Positions 42,241 to 54,158 are shown, counted from the stretch's first letter. The stretch: 64,000 bases of DNA from CAMBRQ01 sp945870325 (GCF_050313795.1 NZ_JBNPMC010000003.1:62001-126000); one strand, 5' to 3'. Numbers and translations are program-made. The notes: generated by a model from the sequence alone, not told the origin.

Positions 42241-43779
42241 ATGGCATTCAGCACAGTAGTATCTGCGGCGATTCATGGGCTTCATGTTGAGATGATCCAT
42301 GTTGAGGCAGATGTAAGTAATGGACTTCCGATGTTCCATATGGTGGGATATCTGTCTTCGGAGGTAAAAGAGGCTTCCGAAAGGGTAAGGACGGCGATTC
42401 GCAATTCGGATATACAGCTTCCTGCCAAAAAGATGGTGATTAATCTGGCACCTGCAACAGTCAGGAAAAGAGGTGCGTCTTTTGATCTGCCAATTGCGTT
42501 GGCGGTATTGGCTTCTATGGGGATATTTCCGGAAGAACGCTTAAAGGAGACGCTCGTTGTAGGGGAATTGAGCCTGGATGGCAGAGTCCAGGAGGTGTCA
42601 GGTATCCTTCCCATCGTGATGAAGGCGAAGGAAGAAGGGTGCCATGCGTGTATTCTTCCGGAGCAGAATGTACAAGAGGGCGCGTTGGTGGAAGGAATTC
42701 GGATTCTCGGAGTCGGGCATCTAAGGGAGGCGTGTCAGTACTTAAGAGGGGAGCAGGAACTTGAGGTTCCGTCTGGACGGATTAGGAACAAGGTGGCGAA
42801 TTCCCTGGATATTGAACTTGTAGACTACAGTGATATTCAAGGGCAGGAGGCAGTGAAGCGGGCGGCGGAAGTTGCAGTGGCAGGCGGACATAACCTGTTG
42901 ATGGTAGGACCGCCTGGAAGTGGGAAGTCCATGATGGCAAAGAGAATTCCGACGATTCTTCCGCCGCCAAGCCTGGAAGAGAGTATGGAGATTACCAAGA
43001 TATACAGCGTACTTGGGATGGTAGATAAAGAACATCCTTTGATAACAGGACGACCATTTCGCAGTGTCCACCATACGGTAACGAAGGCGGCACTGATTGG
43101 AGGTGGGATGATTCCGGTGCCGGGAGAGATTAGTCTGGCTCATGGCGGGGTATTGTTCTTAGATGAACTGGCAGAATTCCAGAAACCGGTGCTGGAAGTT
43201 CTGCGGCAGCCTTTGGAAGAGCGGCAGATCCGTATCACAAGAAGTCATGGCAATTATGTATTCCCGGCAAACTTTATTCTGGCCTCTGCAATGAACCCGT
43301 GCCCTTGTGGCAATTATCCGAATTTTGAGAAATGTGGCTGCACGCCGGGACAGATTCAGCAATATCTGGGAAAGATCAGCCAGCCTTTTCTGGATCGTAT
43401 TGATATCTGCGTAGAGGCACCGAAAGTTTCTTATGAAGCGTTGAGCGCGGGAGAAAAGCAGGAAAGTTCGGCTGTGATCCGAAGCCGGGTATGTAAGGCA
43501 AGAGAGGTCCAGAATGAGCGATACATAGGGACGAGGATTCTGTCGAATTCCATGCTGGGAGTGAAAGAATTAAAGGAATACTGCCATCTTGGACGCAGGG
43601 AGGAATTGCTGATGAGACAGGCATTCGTAGCGTTAGGGCTGACAGCCAGAACCTATCACAAGATTCTAAAAGTTGCCAGAACCATTGCAGATCTGGAATT
43701 AAGTGAGAAGATTAGAGAGTGTCATCTGAAAGAGGCGATTGGATATCGCACACTGGATAAGAAGTACTGGGGGAGGTGA
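42241..43779 (+). CDS. comM: YifB/ComM-family Mg-chelatase-like AAA ATPase
   Basis: 512 residues from ATG 42241 (AGGGGG at 42229-42234; ATG 42235 abuts that site). N-terminal Lon-like ChlI domain (LPAKKMVINLAPATVRKRGA, then FDLPIALAVLAS). ATPase domain with Walker A LLMVGPPGSGKSMMAKRIPT and Walker B GVLFLDELAEF. C-terminal part has a Cys cluster (NPCPCGNYPNFEKCGCTP). Helicase-like role in integrating transformed DNA is known for ComM. Overlapped by the dprA region, a DNA-uptake pairing. Confidence 0.92.
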   Translation: MAFSTVVSAAIHGLHVEMIHVEADVSNGLPMFHMVGYLSSEVKEASERVRTAIRNSDIQLPAKKMVINLAPATVRKRGASFDLPIALAVLASMGIFPEERLKETLVVGELSLDGRVQEVSGILPIVMKAKEEGCHACILPEQNVQEGALVEGIRILGVGHLREACQYLRGEQELEVPSGRIRNKVANSLDIELVDYSDIQGQEAVKRAAEVAVAGGHNLLMVGPPGSGKSMMAKRIPTILPPPSLEESMEITKIYSVLGMVDKEHPLITGRPFRSVHHTVTKAALIGGGMIPVPGEISLAHGGVLFLDELAEFQKPVLEVLRQPLEERQIRITRSHGNYVFPANFILASAMNPCPCGNYPNFEKCGCTPGQIQQYLGKISQPFLDRIDICVEAPKVSYEALSAGEKQESSAVIRSRVCKAREVQNERYIGTRILSNSMLGVKELKEYCHLGRREELLMRQAFVALGLTARTYHKILKVARTIADLELSEKIRECHLKEAIGYRTLDKKYWGR

Positions 43780-43787
43780 AAACGGAT

Positions 43788-44873
43788 ATGATGTATGAAT
43801 ATTGGCTTGCGTCAATTCATCGGTTATCAGACGAGAAAAAAAGACGGTTGCGGGAAGAATATGGCGATGGAAAAGCAGTATATTATATAGAAGAAATGCA
43901 ATTGCGTTTTCTTGATTATCTGAAACCTGAAGATGTGGATGCGATTCTGAATAAAAGAAAGGGAGGAGAAATGGCACTTAAGGAGAACTGGGAACGGCTG
44001 CAGGAGCAGAAGATCCGGTTTATTCCGTATTTCACGAAGGATTATCCTCTGAGGCTTAAGGATATACTGAATCCGCCATATGCATTATATGTAAAAGGGC
44101 GTCTTCCGGAGGAGGAACTGCCTGCGGTAGCGATTGTCGGTGCCAGAAAGTGTACGCCTTATGGAGAAGAGATGGCATTAGAATATGGGGAATATCTGGC
44201 CCTTTCGGGGGTACAGATTATCAGTGGTATGGCAAGAGGAATCGATGGAGCGGGGCAAAGAGGTGCATTAAATGGAGGAGGGGCGACATATGGTATATTA
44301 GGGTGTGGAGTAGATATCTGTTATCCGAAGGATCATATCGGACTATATATGGATATGCAGGTTAAGGGAGGCGTGATATCTGAGCAGATTCCGGGACAGC
44401 CGCCGCTTCCGATGTATTTTCCCGCAAGGAACAGGATTATCAGCGGACTGGCAGATGCAGTATTAATTATAGAAGCAAAGGAACGAAGCGGCTCGCTGAT
44501 TACGGCAGATATGGCTCTGGAACAGGGAAGAGAAGTGTATGCGCTTCCGGGACCGGTGACAAGTTCGTTGAGCAAGGGATGTCATAGGCTGATCAGACAG
44601 GGAGCAGGGATTCTGATTTCGCCGGAAGATTTGCTAAGTGAATTGGGAATGGGTGATAAGAAATTTGAACAAAATTCTGACAAAAATCAAAAAGTGCTTG
44701 AAAGTCCCGAAAATATGGTGTATAGTTGTCTCGATTTGTTCCCAAAGGGGATTAGCCAGTTGATAGACGAGACTGGACTTAGCGTTCAGGAAATCTTAGA
44801 AAGGCTGATAACATTAGAGTTAAAAGGATATATTAGGGAAGTATCGAAGAATTATTATATAAAGGTTCGCTAG
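43788..44873 (+). CDS. dprA: DNA processing protein DprA
   Basis: 361 residues from ATG 43788, 11 nt after GGGAGG; GTG 43776 overlaps the comM stop and that site. Loads RecA on single-stranded DNA during transformation. Rossmann-like core: VAIVGARKCTPYGEEMAL, ISGMARGIDGAGQRGAL, GCGVDICYPKDH, FPARNRIISGLADAVLIIEA and SGSLITADMALEQGREVYAL. C-terminal winged helix (PKGISQLIDETGLSVQEILE). Followed 23 nt later by topA, the usual order. Confidence 0.94.
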   Translation: MMYEYWLASIHRLSDEKKRRLREEYGDGKAVYYIEEMQLRFLDYLKPEDVDAILNKRKGGEMALKENWERLQEQKIRFIPYFTKDYPLRLKDILNPPYALYVKGRLPEEELPAVAIVGARKCTPYGEEMALEYGEYLALSGVQIISGMARGIDGAGQRGALNGGGATYGILGCGVDICYPKDHIGLYMDMQVKGGVISEQIPGQPPLPMYFPARNRIISGLADAVLIIEAKERSGSLITADMALEQGREVYALPGPVTSSLSKGCHRLIRQGAGILISPEDLLSELGMGDKKFEQNSDKNQKVLESPENMVYSCLDLFPKGISQLIDETGLSVQEILERLITLELKGYIREVSKNYYIKVR

Positions 44874-44896
44874 TTTTTGATGGAGGAAGCAAGTTT

Positions 44897-46981
44897 ATGG
44901 CACGCTATCTTGTAATTGTAGAGTCTCCTGCCAAGGTGAAGACAATTAAAAAGTTTTTAGGGAGTAATTATGTGGTGACAGCATCTAACGGTCATGTAAG
45001 AGATCTGCCGAAGAGTCAGATGGGGATAGATGTGGAGCATGATTATGAACCGAAATACATTACAATCCGGGGGAAAGGGGACATACTTGCCAATCTTCGC
45101 AAAGAAGTGAAGAAGGCAGACAAAGTATACCTGGCAACCGACCCTGACCGTGAAGGAGAAGCGATATCGTGGCACCTGAGTCAGGCACTGAAGTTAGAGA
45201 ACAAGAAGACATACCGGATTAGTTTTAATGAGATTACAAAGAATGCGGTAAAAGCATCTCTGAAAAATGCAAGAGAGATTGACATGGACTTAGTGGATGC
45301 CCAGCAGGCACGAAGAGTGCTGGATAGAATTGTAGGATATAAGATCAGCCCTCTTCTCTGGGCGAAGGTAAAAAGGGGCTTAAGCGCGGGGCGCGTGCAG
45401 TCGGTAGCACTTCGGATCATTGCAGACAGAGAAGAAGAGATTAATGCTTTCATACCGGAAGAGTACTGGACTTTGGATGCCAATCTGAAAGTAGAAGGCG
45501 AGAAGAAACTGCTGACGGCAAAATTCTACGGCACAGAGAAAAAGAAGATGGCCATTCATTCGAAAGAAGAGTTGGATGAGATCCTGAAGGAAGTGGAGAC
45601 AGCGGATTATTCGGTGGAGGATATCAAGAAGGGAGAGCGTATCAAAAAGGCGCCAGTCCCTTTCACCACGAGTACGCTGCAGCAGGAGGCGTCTAAGGCG
45701 CTGAATTTTGCGACGGCGAAGACCATGAGGATTGCACAGCAGCTTTATGAAGGAATTGATATCAAAGGCAATGGGACGGTTGGTCTGATTACCTACCTGC
45801 GTACGGATTCCACCAGAATCTCGGAAGAGGCTGATGCGAATGTACGGTCTTATATCGCGCAGAACTATGGACAGGAATATGTTGCAGCAAATGAACCGAA
45901 GACAGGTGATGGCAATAAGATTATCCAGGATGCACATGAAGCCATCCGTCCGACGGATGTAACCCGTACTCCGGTGGCTGTAAAAGAATCGCTGACCAGA
46001 GACCAGTTCCGTCTGTATCAGCTAGTGTGGAAGCGGTTTGTTGCCAGCAGAATGCGGCCGGCAAGATACGAGACGACTTCCGTGCGGATTGCGGCAGGAC
46101 AGTATCGGTTTACGGTGGCAGCATCTAAGATTGTATTCGAAGGCTTCCGTTCTGTATATATTGAGGCTGGTGAAGAGAAAGAGGAAGGAAACGTGCTGAT
46201 AAAGGGGCTGGATAAAGATTCTGTGCTAAAGAAGGAAAGTTTTGAGACGAAGCAGCATTTTACGCAGCCTCCGGCACATTATACCGAAGCGGCACTGGTA
46301 AAGACATTAGAAGAGTTGGGAATCGGACGTCCAAGTACCTATGCGCCGACTATATCCACCATCATTGCCAGAAGATATGTGGCAAAGGAGAATAAGAATC
46401 TGTATCTTACGGAGATTGGCGAGGTTGTCAATCATATTATGAAGCAGTCCTTCCCGAGTATTGTGGATGTGAACTTTACTGCGAACATGGAGAGCCTGCT
46501 GGATGGTGTTGCAGAGGGCAAAGTAAACTGGAAGACGATTATTGAGAATTTCTATCCTGATCTGGAAGAGGCTGTCAAACAGGCAGAAAAAGAACAGGAG
46601 CAGGTGAAGATCGAAGATGAGGTTACGGATGTTGTGTGTGACCAGTGTGGAAGAAACATGGTGATCAAATACGGTCCGCACGGCAGATTCCTGGCATGTC
46701 CAGGTTTCCCGGAATGTAGGAACACCAAGCCTTATCTTGAAAAAGTGGGAGTGCCATGCCCAATATGTGGTAAAGACGTAGTAATCCGTAAGACGAAGAA
46801 GGGCAGAAAATATTACGGCTGTGAGGATAACCCGGAGTGTGAATTTATGTCCTGGCAGAAGCCTTCCACAAAGAAGTGTCCGAGATGTGGAAGTTACATG
46901 GTAGAGAAGGGGAATAAACTTCTCTGTGGTGATGAAAAATGTGGATACGTAGAAAATAAAGAAAATAGTAAAAATAATTAG
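44897..46981 (+). CDS. topA: DNA topoisomerase I
   Basis: 694 residues. Type IA enzyme relaxing negative supercoils. TOPRIM domain with IVESPAKVKTIKKFLG and YLATDPDREGEAISWHL. The active-site Tyr is in GLITYLRTDSTRIS near 300, and LGIGRPSTYAPTISTI is present. Three C-terminal zinc ribbons from about 580 (VCDQCGRNMVIKYGPHGRFL, CPICGKDVVIRKTKKG, KCPRCGSYMVEKGNKLLC). Start ATG has GGAGGAAG upstream. Confidence 0.96.
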   Translation: MARYLVIVESPAKVKTIKKFLGSNYVVTASNGHVRDLPKSQMGIDVEHDYEPKYITIRGKGDILANLRKEVKKADKVYLATDPDREGEAISWHLSQALKLENKKTYRISFNEITKNAVKASLKNAREIDMDLVDAQQARRVLDRIVGYKISPLLWAKVKRGLSAGRVQSVALRIIADREEEINAFIPEEYWTLDANLKVEGEKKLLTAKFYGTEKKKMAIHSKEELDEILKEVETADYSVEDIKKGERIKKAPVPFTTSTLQQEASKALNFATAKTMRIAQQLYEGIDIKGNGTVGLITYLRTDSTRISEEADANVRSYIAQNYGQEYVAANEPKTGDGNKIIQDAHEAIRPTDVTRTPVAVKESLTRDQFRLYQLVWKRFVASRMRPARYETTSVRIAAGQYRFTVAASKIVFEGFRSVYIEAGEEKEEGNVLIKGLDKDSVLKKESFETKQHFTQPPAHYTEAALVKTLEELGIGRPSTYAPTISTIIARRYVAKENKNLYLTEIGEVVNHIMKQSFPSIVDVNFTANMESLLDGVAEGKVNWKTIIENFYPDLEEAVKQAEKEQEQVKIEDEVTDVVCDQCGRNMVIKYGPHGRFLACPGFPECRNTKPYLEKVGVPCPICGKDVVIRKTKKGRKYYGCEDNPECEFMSWQKPSTKKCPRCGSYMVEKGNKLLCGDEKCGYVENKENSKNN

Positions 46982-46989
46982 GAAATTGA

Positions 46990-47018
46990 TTGAAAGTTCC
47001 TGAATTGTATGATAATAT
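46990..47018 (+). promoter_or_regulatory. Predicted promoter of codY
   Basis: TTGAAA at 46990-46995, 17-nt spacer, TAATAT at 47013-47018, in the 63-nt gap after topA. Confidence 0.6.
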
Positions 47019-47044
47019 AACATTCAAAGGATGGAGGATTGCCA

Positions 47045-47827
47045 ATGAGTGTACAATTATTAGATAAAACTAGAAAAATCAATAAATTACTGCACAATAA
47101 CAACTCGAGCAAAGTAGTGTTTAATGATATATGTGAGGTACTCACAGAGATTCTGGATTCCAATGTGCTGGTAGTCAGTAAAAAGGGAAAAGTACTTGGA
47201 GGCAGTAAATGTGAAGGCGTTCCATATATTAAAGAATTGATTGAGCAGGAAGTCGGCAAGCATATTGACGCGATGTTGAATGAGCGGCTTCTTAGTATTT
47301 TGTCTACCAAGGAGAATGTTAATCTGCAGACACTGGGATTTTCAGAAGAGGCGGTAAAAGGATATCAGGCAATTATTACTCCGATTGATATTGCAGGAGA
47401 GCGCCTTGGAACACTGTTTATCTATAAGAAAGAACAGATGTATGAGATTGATGATATTATCTTAAGTGAGTATGGGACAACAGTTGTAGGACTGGAGATG
47501 CTTCGTTCTGTGAATGAAGAGAGTGCAGAGGAGACCAGAAAAGAGCATATTGTTCAGTCTGCAATCAGTACATTGTCATATTCAGAACTGGAAGCGATCA
47601 TCCACATTTTTGAAGAGTTGGATGGAACGGAAGGAATTCTGGTTGCCAGCAAGATTGCTGACAGAGTAGGAATCACCAGATCCGTTATCGTCAATGCCCT
47701 GCGGAAGTTTGAGAGCGCAGGTGTGATCGAATCCCGTTCTTCCGGTATGAAAGGAACCTATATCAAGGTTGTGAATGATTATGTATTCACGGAACTGGAG
47801 CATATTAAAGCGGAACGTATGAAATAA
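47045..47827 (+). CDS. codY: GTP- and branched-chain amino acid-sensing repressor CodY
   Basis: 260 residues from ATG 47045 (GGAGG at 47033-47037), normal length 259-260. N-terminal GAF domain (LLDKTRKINKLLHNNNSSKV, IAGERLGTLFIYKKEQ) and C-terminal winged helix ASKIADRVGITRSVIVNALRKFES with SSGMKGTYIKVVN. Global repressor of nutrient-starvation genes. Clear terminator follows. Confidence 0.96.
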   Translation: MSVQLLDKTRKINKLLHNNNSSKVVFNDICEVLTEILDSNVLVVSKKGKVLGGSKCEGVPYIKELIEQEVGKHIDAMLNERLLSILSTKENVNLQTLGFSEEAVKGYQAIITPIDIAGERLGTLFIYKKEQMYEIDDIILSEYGTTVVGLEMLRSVNEESAEETRKEHIVQSAISTLSYSELEAIIHIFEELDGTEGILVASKIADRVGITRSVIVNALRKFESAGVIESRSSGMKGTYIKVVNDYVFTELEHIKAERMK

Positions 47828-47838
47828 TCAAAAAGATC

Positions 47839-47870
47839 AAGGGTATCGGGCAACTGATACCCTTATTTGA
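47839..47870 (+). terminator. Intrinsic terminator after codY
   Basis: Perfect AAGGGTATC (47839-47847) / GATACCCTT (47856-47864) with a short T-rich tail. Confidence 0.8.
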
Positions 47871-47933
47871 CTCTCGCAGCAGATGCCTTTGTGACAATAA
47901 AGCAATGATTGCGTAAGGAAGGGAGCGATAGAT

Positions 47934-48239
47934 ATGTATGAGGAATGTCAGGTAACACTTAGGATGGAACGAATGATACTGAAGGATGGATATTTTGACG
48001 AGAAGATTCATCATTGTAAGATTATTACGTATCATCCTGAGGAGGAGAGCATATATCTGTTATCAGAGGATACGGAACTGCCGGCATTTTCATTGGATGG
48101 AATCTACGAATGCCGGATTGAGACGAAGGATGGGACGATCGGATGCAAGGGATGTATCAGAGAAAGGTACTGGAACAAACGTGGCAAAGTGATGAAGTAT
48201 CAGATTAAGAATGGATTTTATAAAAATCTTGTAAACTAA
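47934..48239 (+). CDS. Hypothetical protein
   Basis: 101 residues, mixed alpha/beta, no membrane segment. I do not recognise the family with certainty. The beta-rich pattern (CKIITYHPEEESIYLLSED, then LDGIYECRIETKDGTIGCKG) resembles a small PilZ- or Tudor-like fold only in a general way. AAGGAAGGGAGCG precedes the ATG. It lies between the codY terminator and the groESL promoter, so it is probably monocistronic. Confidence 0.65.
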   Translation: MYEECQVTLRMERMILKDGYFDEKIHHCKIITYHPEEESIYLLSEDTELPAFSLDGIYECRIETKDGTIGCKGCIRERYWNKRGKVMKYQIKNGFYKNLVN

Positions 48240-48251
48240 ATATAAAGTGTG

Positions 48252-48280
48252 TTGACAAAGTCAGAAGAGAGTGCTATTTT
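48252..48280 (+). promoter_or_regulatory. Promoter of groESL
   Basis: TTGACA at 48252-48257, 17-nt spacer, TATTTT at 48275-48280, directly upstream of the CIRCE operator. Confidence 0.8.
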
Positions 48281-48293
48281 ATATCTAGAGTTT

Positions 48294-48320
48294 TTAGCAC
48301 TCTCTTTTTATGAGTGCTAA
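48294..48320 (+). promoter_or_regulatory. CIRCE operator (HrcA binding site)
   Basis: Perfect TTAGCACTC (48294-48302), 9-nt spacer, GAGTGCTAA (48312-48320). This is the complete consensus for HrcA heat-shock repression of groESL. Confidence 0.97.
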
Positions 48321-48354
48321 CAAATATAGATATTTTTAAAGGAGGCATAAACTT

Positions 48355-48639
48355 ATGAAATTAGTACCATTAGGAGACAGAGTTGTATTAAAACAGTTAA
48401 TAGCAGAAGAAACTACCAAATCCGGAATCGTTATTCCTGGACAGTCTAAAGAGAAGCCTCAGCAGGCAGAAGTAATTGCTGTGGGTCCGGGCGGAACCGT
48501 AGATGGCAAGGAAGTACAGATGAATGTTACAGTAGGACAGCAGGTTATCTATTCGAAATATGCAGGAACAACCGTAGAGATTGATGATGAAGAATACATT
48601 ATCGTAAAACAGGATGATATCCTGGCTGTTTGTGAATAA
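48355..48639 (+). CDS. groS: Co-chaperonin GroES
   Basis: 94 residues. Caps the GroEL cage. LVPLGDRVVLKQLIAEETTK at the start, the mobile loop TKSGIVIPGQSKEKPQQ, AVGPGGTVDGK and IVKQDDILAV. AAAGGAGG precedes the ATG. Controlled by the CIRCE element and co-transcribed with groL 29 nt downstream. Confidence 0.98.
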   Translation: MKLVPLGDRVVLKQLIAEETTKSGIVIPGQSKEKPQQAEVIAVGPGGTVDGKEVQMNVTVGQQVIYSKYAGTTVEIDDEEYIIVKQDDILAVCE

Positions 48640-48647
48640 TATAATAA

Positions 48648-50294
<1,647 letters not shown>

Positions 50295-50309
50295 TATGTG
50301 AAATTTTTG

Positions 50310-50341
50310 AAAACTCCTCGTGTGAGGAGTTTTCTTTTTTA
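50310..50341 (+). terminator. Intrinsic terminator after groL
   Basis: Perfect AAAACTCCTC (50310-50319) / GAGGAGTTTT (50324-50333), GTGT loop, T-rich tail. Confidence 0.92.
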
Positions 50342-50350
50342 TATGTAGTG

Positions 50351-50424
50351 TGCTATAATAAAACCATCTTGTTGGGCATAAGCCCGTCTGTTGGATAGAT
50401 ATAGAATCTGGTATCTATAGACAG
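50351..50424 (+). promoter_or_regulatory. Extended -10 promoter and two-hairpin leader
   Basis: TGC-TATAAT at 50351-50359. The leader has hairpins GGGC-ATAA-GCCC (50374-50385) and CTGT..ATAGATA / TATCTAT..ACAG (50388-50424), ahead of the membrane protein gene at 50456. No known riboswitch recognised. Confidence 0.45.
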
Positions 50425-50455
50425 GTATTATTTACAAAAGTACGGAGGAATAAAG

Positions 50456-50947
50456 ATGGGTGACTTTTATACAGAACAGTTGGTAAAGAAGCAGACGAAT
50501 ATGAAAGATGTTGTAATAAAGGCGGTGCTGGTCGCGGTAACGATCGTGTCTTTTCTGGTGATGCTGATGTTTCCTTTTGGAATTCTTGCACCGGTTGCAA
50601 TGATCGTGCTGGATGTGATCATGTTCCAGAGGCTGAAGGTAGAATATGAATACTTGTTCGTGAATGGAGATCTGGATATTGATAAGATCATGAACAAATC
50701 AAGAAGAAAAAAGATGTTTTCAGCGAATGTAGCTGATGTGGAATTGCTTGCGCCGGTTGATGCGGCAGAGTTACGCCAGTTCCAGAATGCAAGAACATAT
50801 GATTTTACTTCCGGAACCGGACAGGCGAAAGAATATGCTCTGATCGTGTCAGGACAGGGCGAACTGAAGAAGATTGTATTTGAGCCAAATGATATGATTA
50901 TAGAAGGGTTCTTTTTAATGGCTCCAAGGAAGGTAATACGCAAGTAA
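50456..50947 (+). CDS. Small membrane protein (DUF6106-like)
   Basis: 163 residues. Two adjacent hydrophobic helices (about 22-65: VVIKAVLVAVTIVSFLVMLM, then GILAPVAMIVLDVIMF). A cytoplasmic domain follows with LFVNGDLDIDKIMNKSRRKK and ARTYDFTSGTGQAKEYALIV. From memory it resembles the DUF6106 family of Lachnospiraceae; function unknown. CGGAGGAA upstream of the ATG. Has its own promoter and leader. Confidence 0.7.
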   Translation: MGDFYTEQLVKKQTNMKDVVIKAVLVAVTIVSFLVMLMFPFGILAPVAMIVLDVIMFQRLKVEYEYLFVNGDLDIDKIMNKSRRKKMFSANVADVELLAPVDAAELRQFQNARTYDFTSGTGQAKEYALIVSGQGELKKIVFEPNDMIIEGFFLMAPRKVIRK

Positions 50948-50977
50948 AGAAAAAGATAAATAAAAGCAAAAAATGTG

Positions 50978-51007
50978 TTGACAAATGCTATCATAATTGG
51001 TTATGAT
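50978..51007 (+). promoter_or_regulatory. Promoter of guaB
   Basis: TTGACA at 50978-50983, 18-nt spacer, TATGAT at 51002-51007. It is overlapped by the inverted repeat at 50983-51014. Confidence 0.75.
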
Positions 51008-51014
51008 AGCATTT
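50983..51014 (+). promoter_or_regulatory. Inverted-repeat operator candidate over the guaB promoter
   Basis: Perfect 14-bp arms AAATGCTATCATAA (50983-50996) and TTATGATAGCATTT (51001-51014) with a TTGG centre. It covers the spacer and -10 box, the position of a repressor site. The regulator is not identified. Confidence 0.65.
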
Positions 51015-51028
51015 AACTATTAAACTAA

Positions 51029-52507
<1,479 letters not shown>

Positions 52508-52528
52508 TCTTGGGGATAAAGTTGATGG

Positions 52529-52821
52529 TGAGCGGACGGATTCGCGAGAGTCTGGGGCTGTATGAGTCCGGGGCGCATCGCGAACGGTCCGAAGTATATA
52601 AAAAGCCGGAATTCAGCAACCGAGCCTATTCAACAGGAAATCTTGATGATTTCCCGTTTCAGAGGCTCTTGAGGATTGGATTGGTGATCCAATCCTCATG
52701 CTGGATTCCGGCTTCTTATATACTAACGGTCCGTATGCTTGCTTGACGGACCCGTACAGCCCCAGACTCTCGTGAATCCTGGTGCGCTCAGCGTCAGGAC
52801 TTTATTGTGGGAGGATTGCGG
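52529..52821 (+). repeat. Long palindromic element E4 (3' of guaB)
   Basis: Arms TGAGCG (52529-52534) / CGCTCA (52785-52790), 5' box AGCGGACGG (52531-52539). Long stems include CGAGAGTCTGGGGCTGTA with its partner near 52755-52772, and AGTATATAAAAAGCCGGAAT with its partner. Hairpin A is at 52622-52668 (GAGCCT/AGGCTC, inner ATTCAAC and GTTTCAG, TTGA loop), hairpin B at 52671-52697. The 3' box GGGAGGATTGCGG is at 52809-52821. Confidence 0.9.
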
Positions 52822-53031
52822 TTGTGTGATGGGAGAGTGTGGAAAGAATATTGACGGGAGGGGGAAAATGTTATAAGGTGGTGGTGGGGATAATTTTATG
52901 GTGAGTGTAAGAAGATGGGGATGATCTTTAGGAAGATAGTAAGCAGATGGGATGAACTTTGGGAAGATAGTAAGAAGACGTGTGTATGGTCTTTTTATAA
53001 TATTAAAATTAAGGAAGCGAGGAATGGAATT
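52822..53031. other. G-rich intergenic tail between E4 and galM
   Basis: About 210 bases. The plus strand is rich in G runs (GGGAGGGGG, GGTGGTGGTGGGG near 52856-52890). No terminator or clear promoter was seen. An open frame from 52915 runs into galM but lacks a ribosome site and family similarity, so it is not counted as coding. Confidence 0.5.
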
Positions 53032-54060
53032 ATGGTAAGTAGTTTTGGAGTTACATCTAAAGGTGTGGAGACGTCGTTGTATACGTTGAAGAATCAGAAT
53101 GGCATGGTGGCTGCGGTGTCGGATTTTGGTGCAACTTTAGTGCAGATCCAGGTTCCGGATAAGGATGGGAAGGTTCAGGATGTAGTGCTTGGATATGATG
53201 ATGTGAAGGGATATGAGGCTGGAACATTGTATTTTGGTGCGACAGTGGGAAGAGTTGCGAATCGTATCGGGAAGGCGTCATTTGAATTAAATGGAAAGAC
53301 TTATCAGTTGACGCAGAATGATAACCAGAATTCTCTGCATGGCGGCAGGGATTACTATAACTATAGAATGTGGGAGACGGAAGAAGTTGATGACAACCAT
53401 GTGACTTTCCTGCTTCACAGTGAAGATGGTGATCAGGGGTATCCGGGAAATGTGGATATCCGCGTAACATATACGTTGACAGAAGAGAACGAAGTGAAGA
53501 TCCATTACGTGGCAGTTCCAGAGGAAGATACACTTTTGAATCTTACGAATCACAGTTATTTTAACCTGTCAGGTAACGGATCTGGTACGGTCCTGGATCA
53601 GGAGGTTATGATCTGTGCAGATGCATACACAAGGGCAGACGCAGAATCAATTCCTACCGGAGAGATTGTTCCGGTTGAGGGAACGCCGATGGATTTCCGT
53701 CAGATGAAGCCGATAGGAAAGGAAATCGAGGCTGATTATGAAGCGCTGCACCTCGGCGGTGGCTATGACCATAACTGGGTACTGAATGGAATCGGAACCC
53801 GCAAAGTAGCGGCTATGCACTCTGAAGCAACCGGAATCACAATGGAAGTATACACAGACCTTCCGGGCATGCAGCTCTACACAGGTAACTTCATAGTACG
53901 TGAAACCGGTAAAAACGGAGCGATCTATGAAAAACGCCACGCTGCCTGCTTTGAGACTCAGTACTTCCCGGATGCAGTACATAAAGATCACTTCCAGGGA
54001 CCAGTCGTAAGAGCAGGAGAAACTTACGATACAACCACAACATACAAATTTTTTGTATAA
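53032..54060 (+). CDS. galM: Aldose 1-epimerase (galactose mutarotase)
   Basis: 342 residues from ATG 53032 (GAGGA at 53019-53023). Interconverts alpha and beta aldohexoses. ANRIGKASFELNGKTYQLTQ, NSLHGGRDYYN, the catalytic His in TNHSYFNLSG, HLGGGYDHNWVLNG, and the catalytic Glu region AACFETQYFPDAVH. No sugar operon around it. Confidence 0.94.
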   Translation: MVSSFGVTSKGVETSLYTLKNQNGMVAAVSDFGATLVQIQVPDKDGKVQDVVLGYDDVKGYEAGTLYFGATVGRVANRIGKASFELNGKTYQLTQNDNQNSLHGGRDYYNYRMWETEEVDDNHVTFLLHSEDGDQGYPGNVDIRVTYTLTEENEVKIHYVAVPEEDTLLNLTNHSYFNLSGNGSGTVLDQEVMICADAYTRADAESIPTGEIVPVEGTPMDFRQMKPIGKEIEADYEALHLGGGYDHNWVLNGIGTRKVAAMHSEATGITMEVYTDLPGMQLYTGNFIVRETGKNGAIYEKRHAACFETQYFPDAVHKDHFQGPVVRAGETYDTTTTYKFFV

Positions 54061-54106
54061 AAATGCTCTCTTATCTTCATAAATTTCTAAGGAACTTTTT
54101 ATAAAA

Positions 54107-54134
54107 TTACAAAAAAGTTATGTTATGATAATAT
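54107..54134 (+). promoter_or_regulatory. Predicted promoter of the amidase gene
   Basis: TTACAA at 54107-54112, 16-nt spacer, TAATAT at 54129-54134. Confidence 0.45.
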
Positions 54135-54158
54135 CAGATCGCTGAACGGAGAAGTTTT

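Noticed and set aside
52915..53031. 39-codon N-terminal extension of galM
   Set aside because: No ribosome site and not part of the mutarotase family; ATG 53032 has one.
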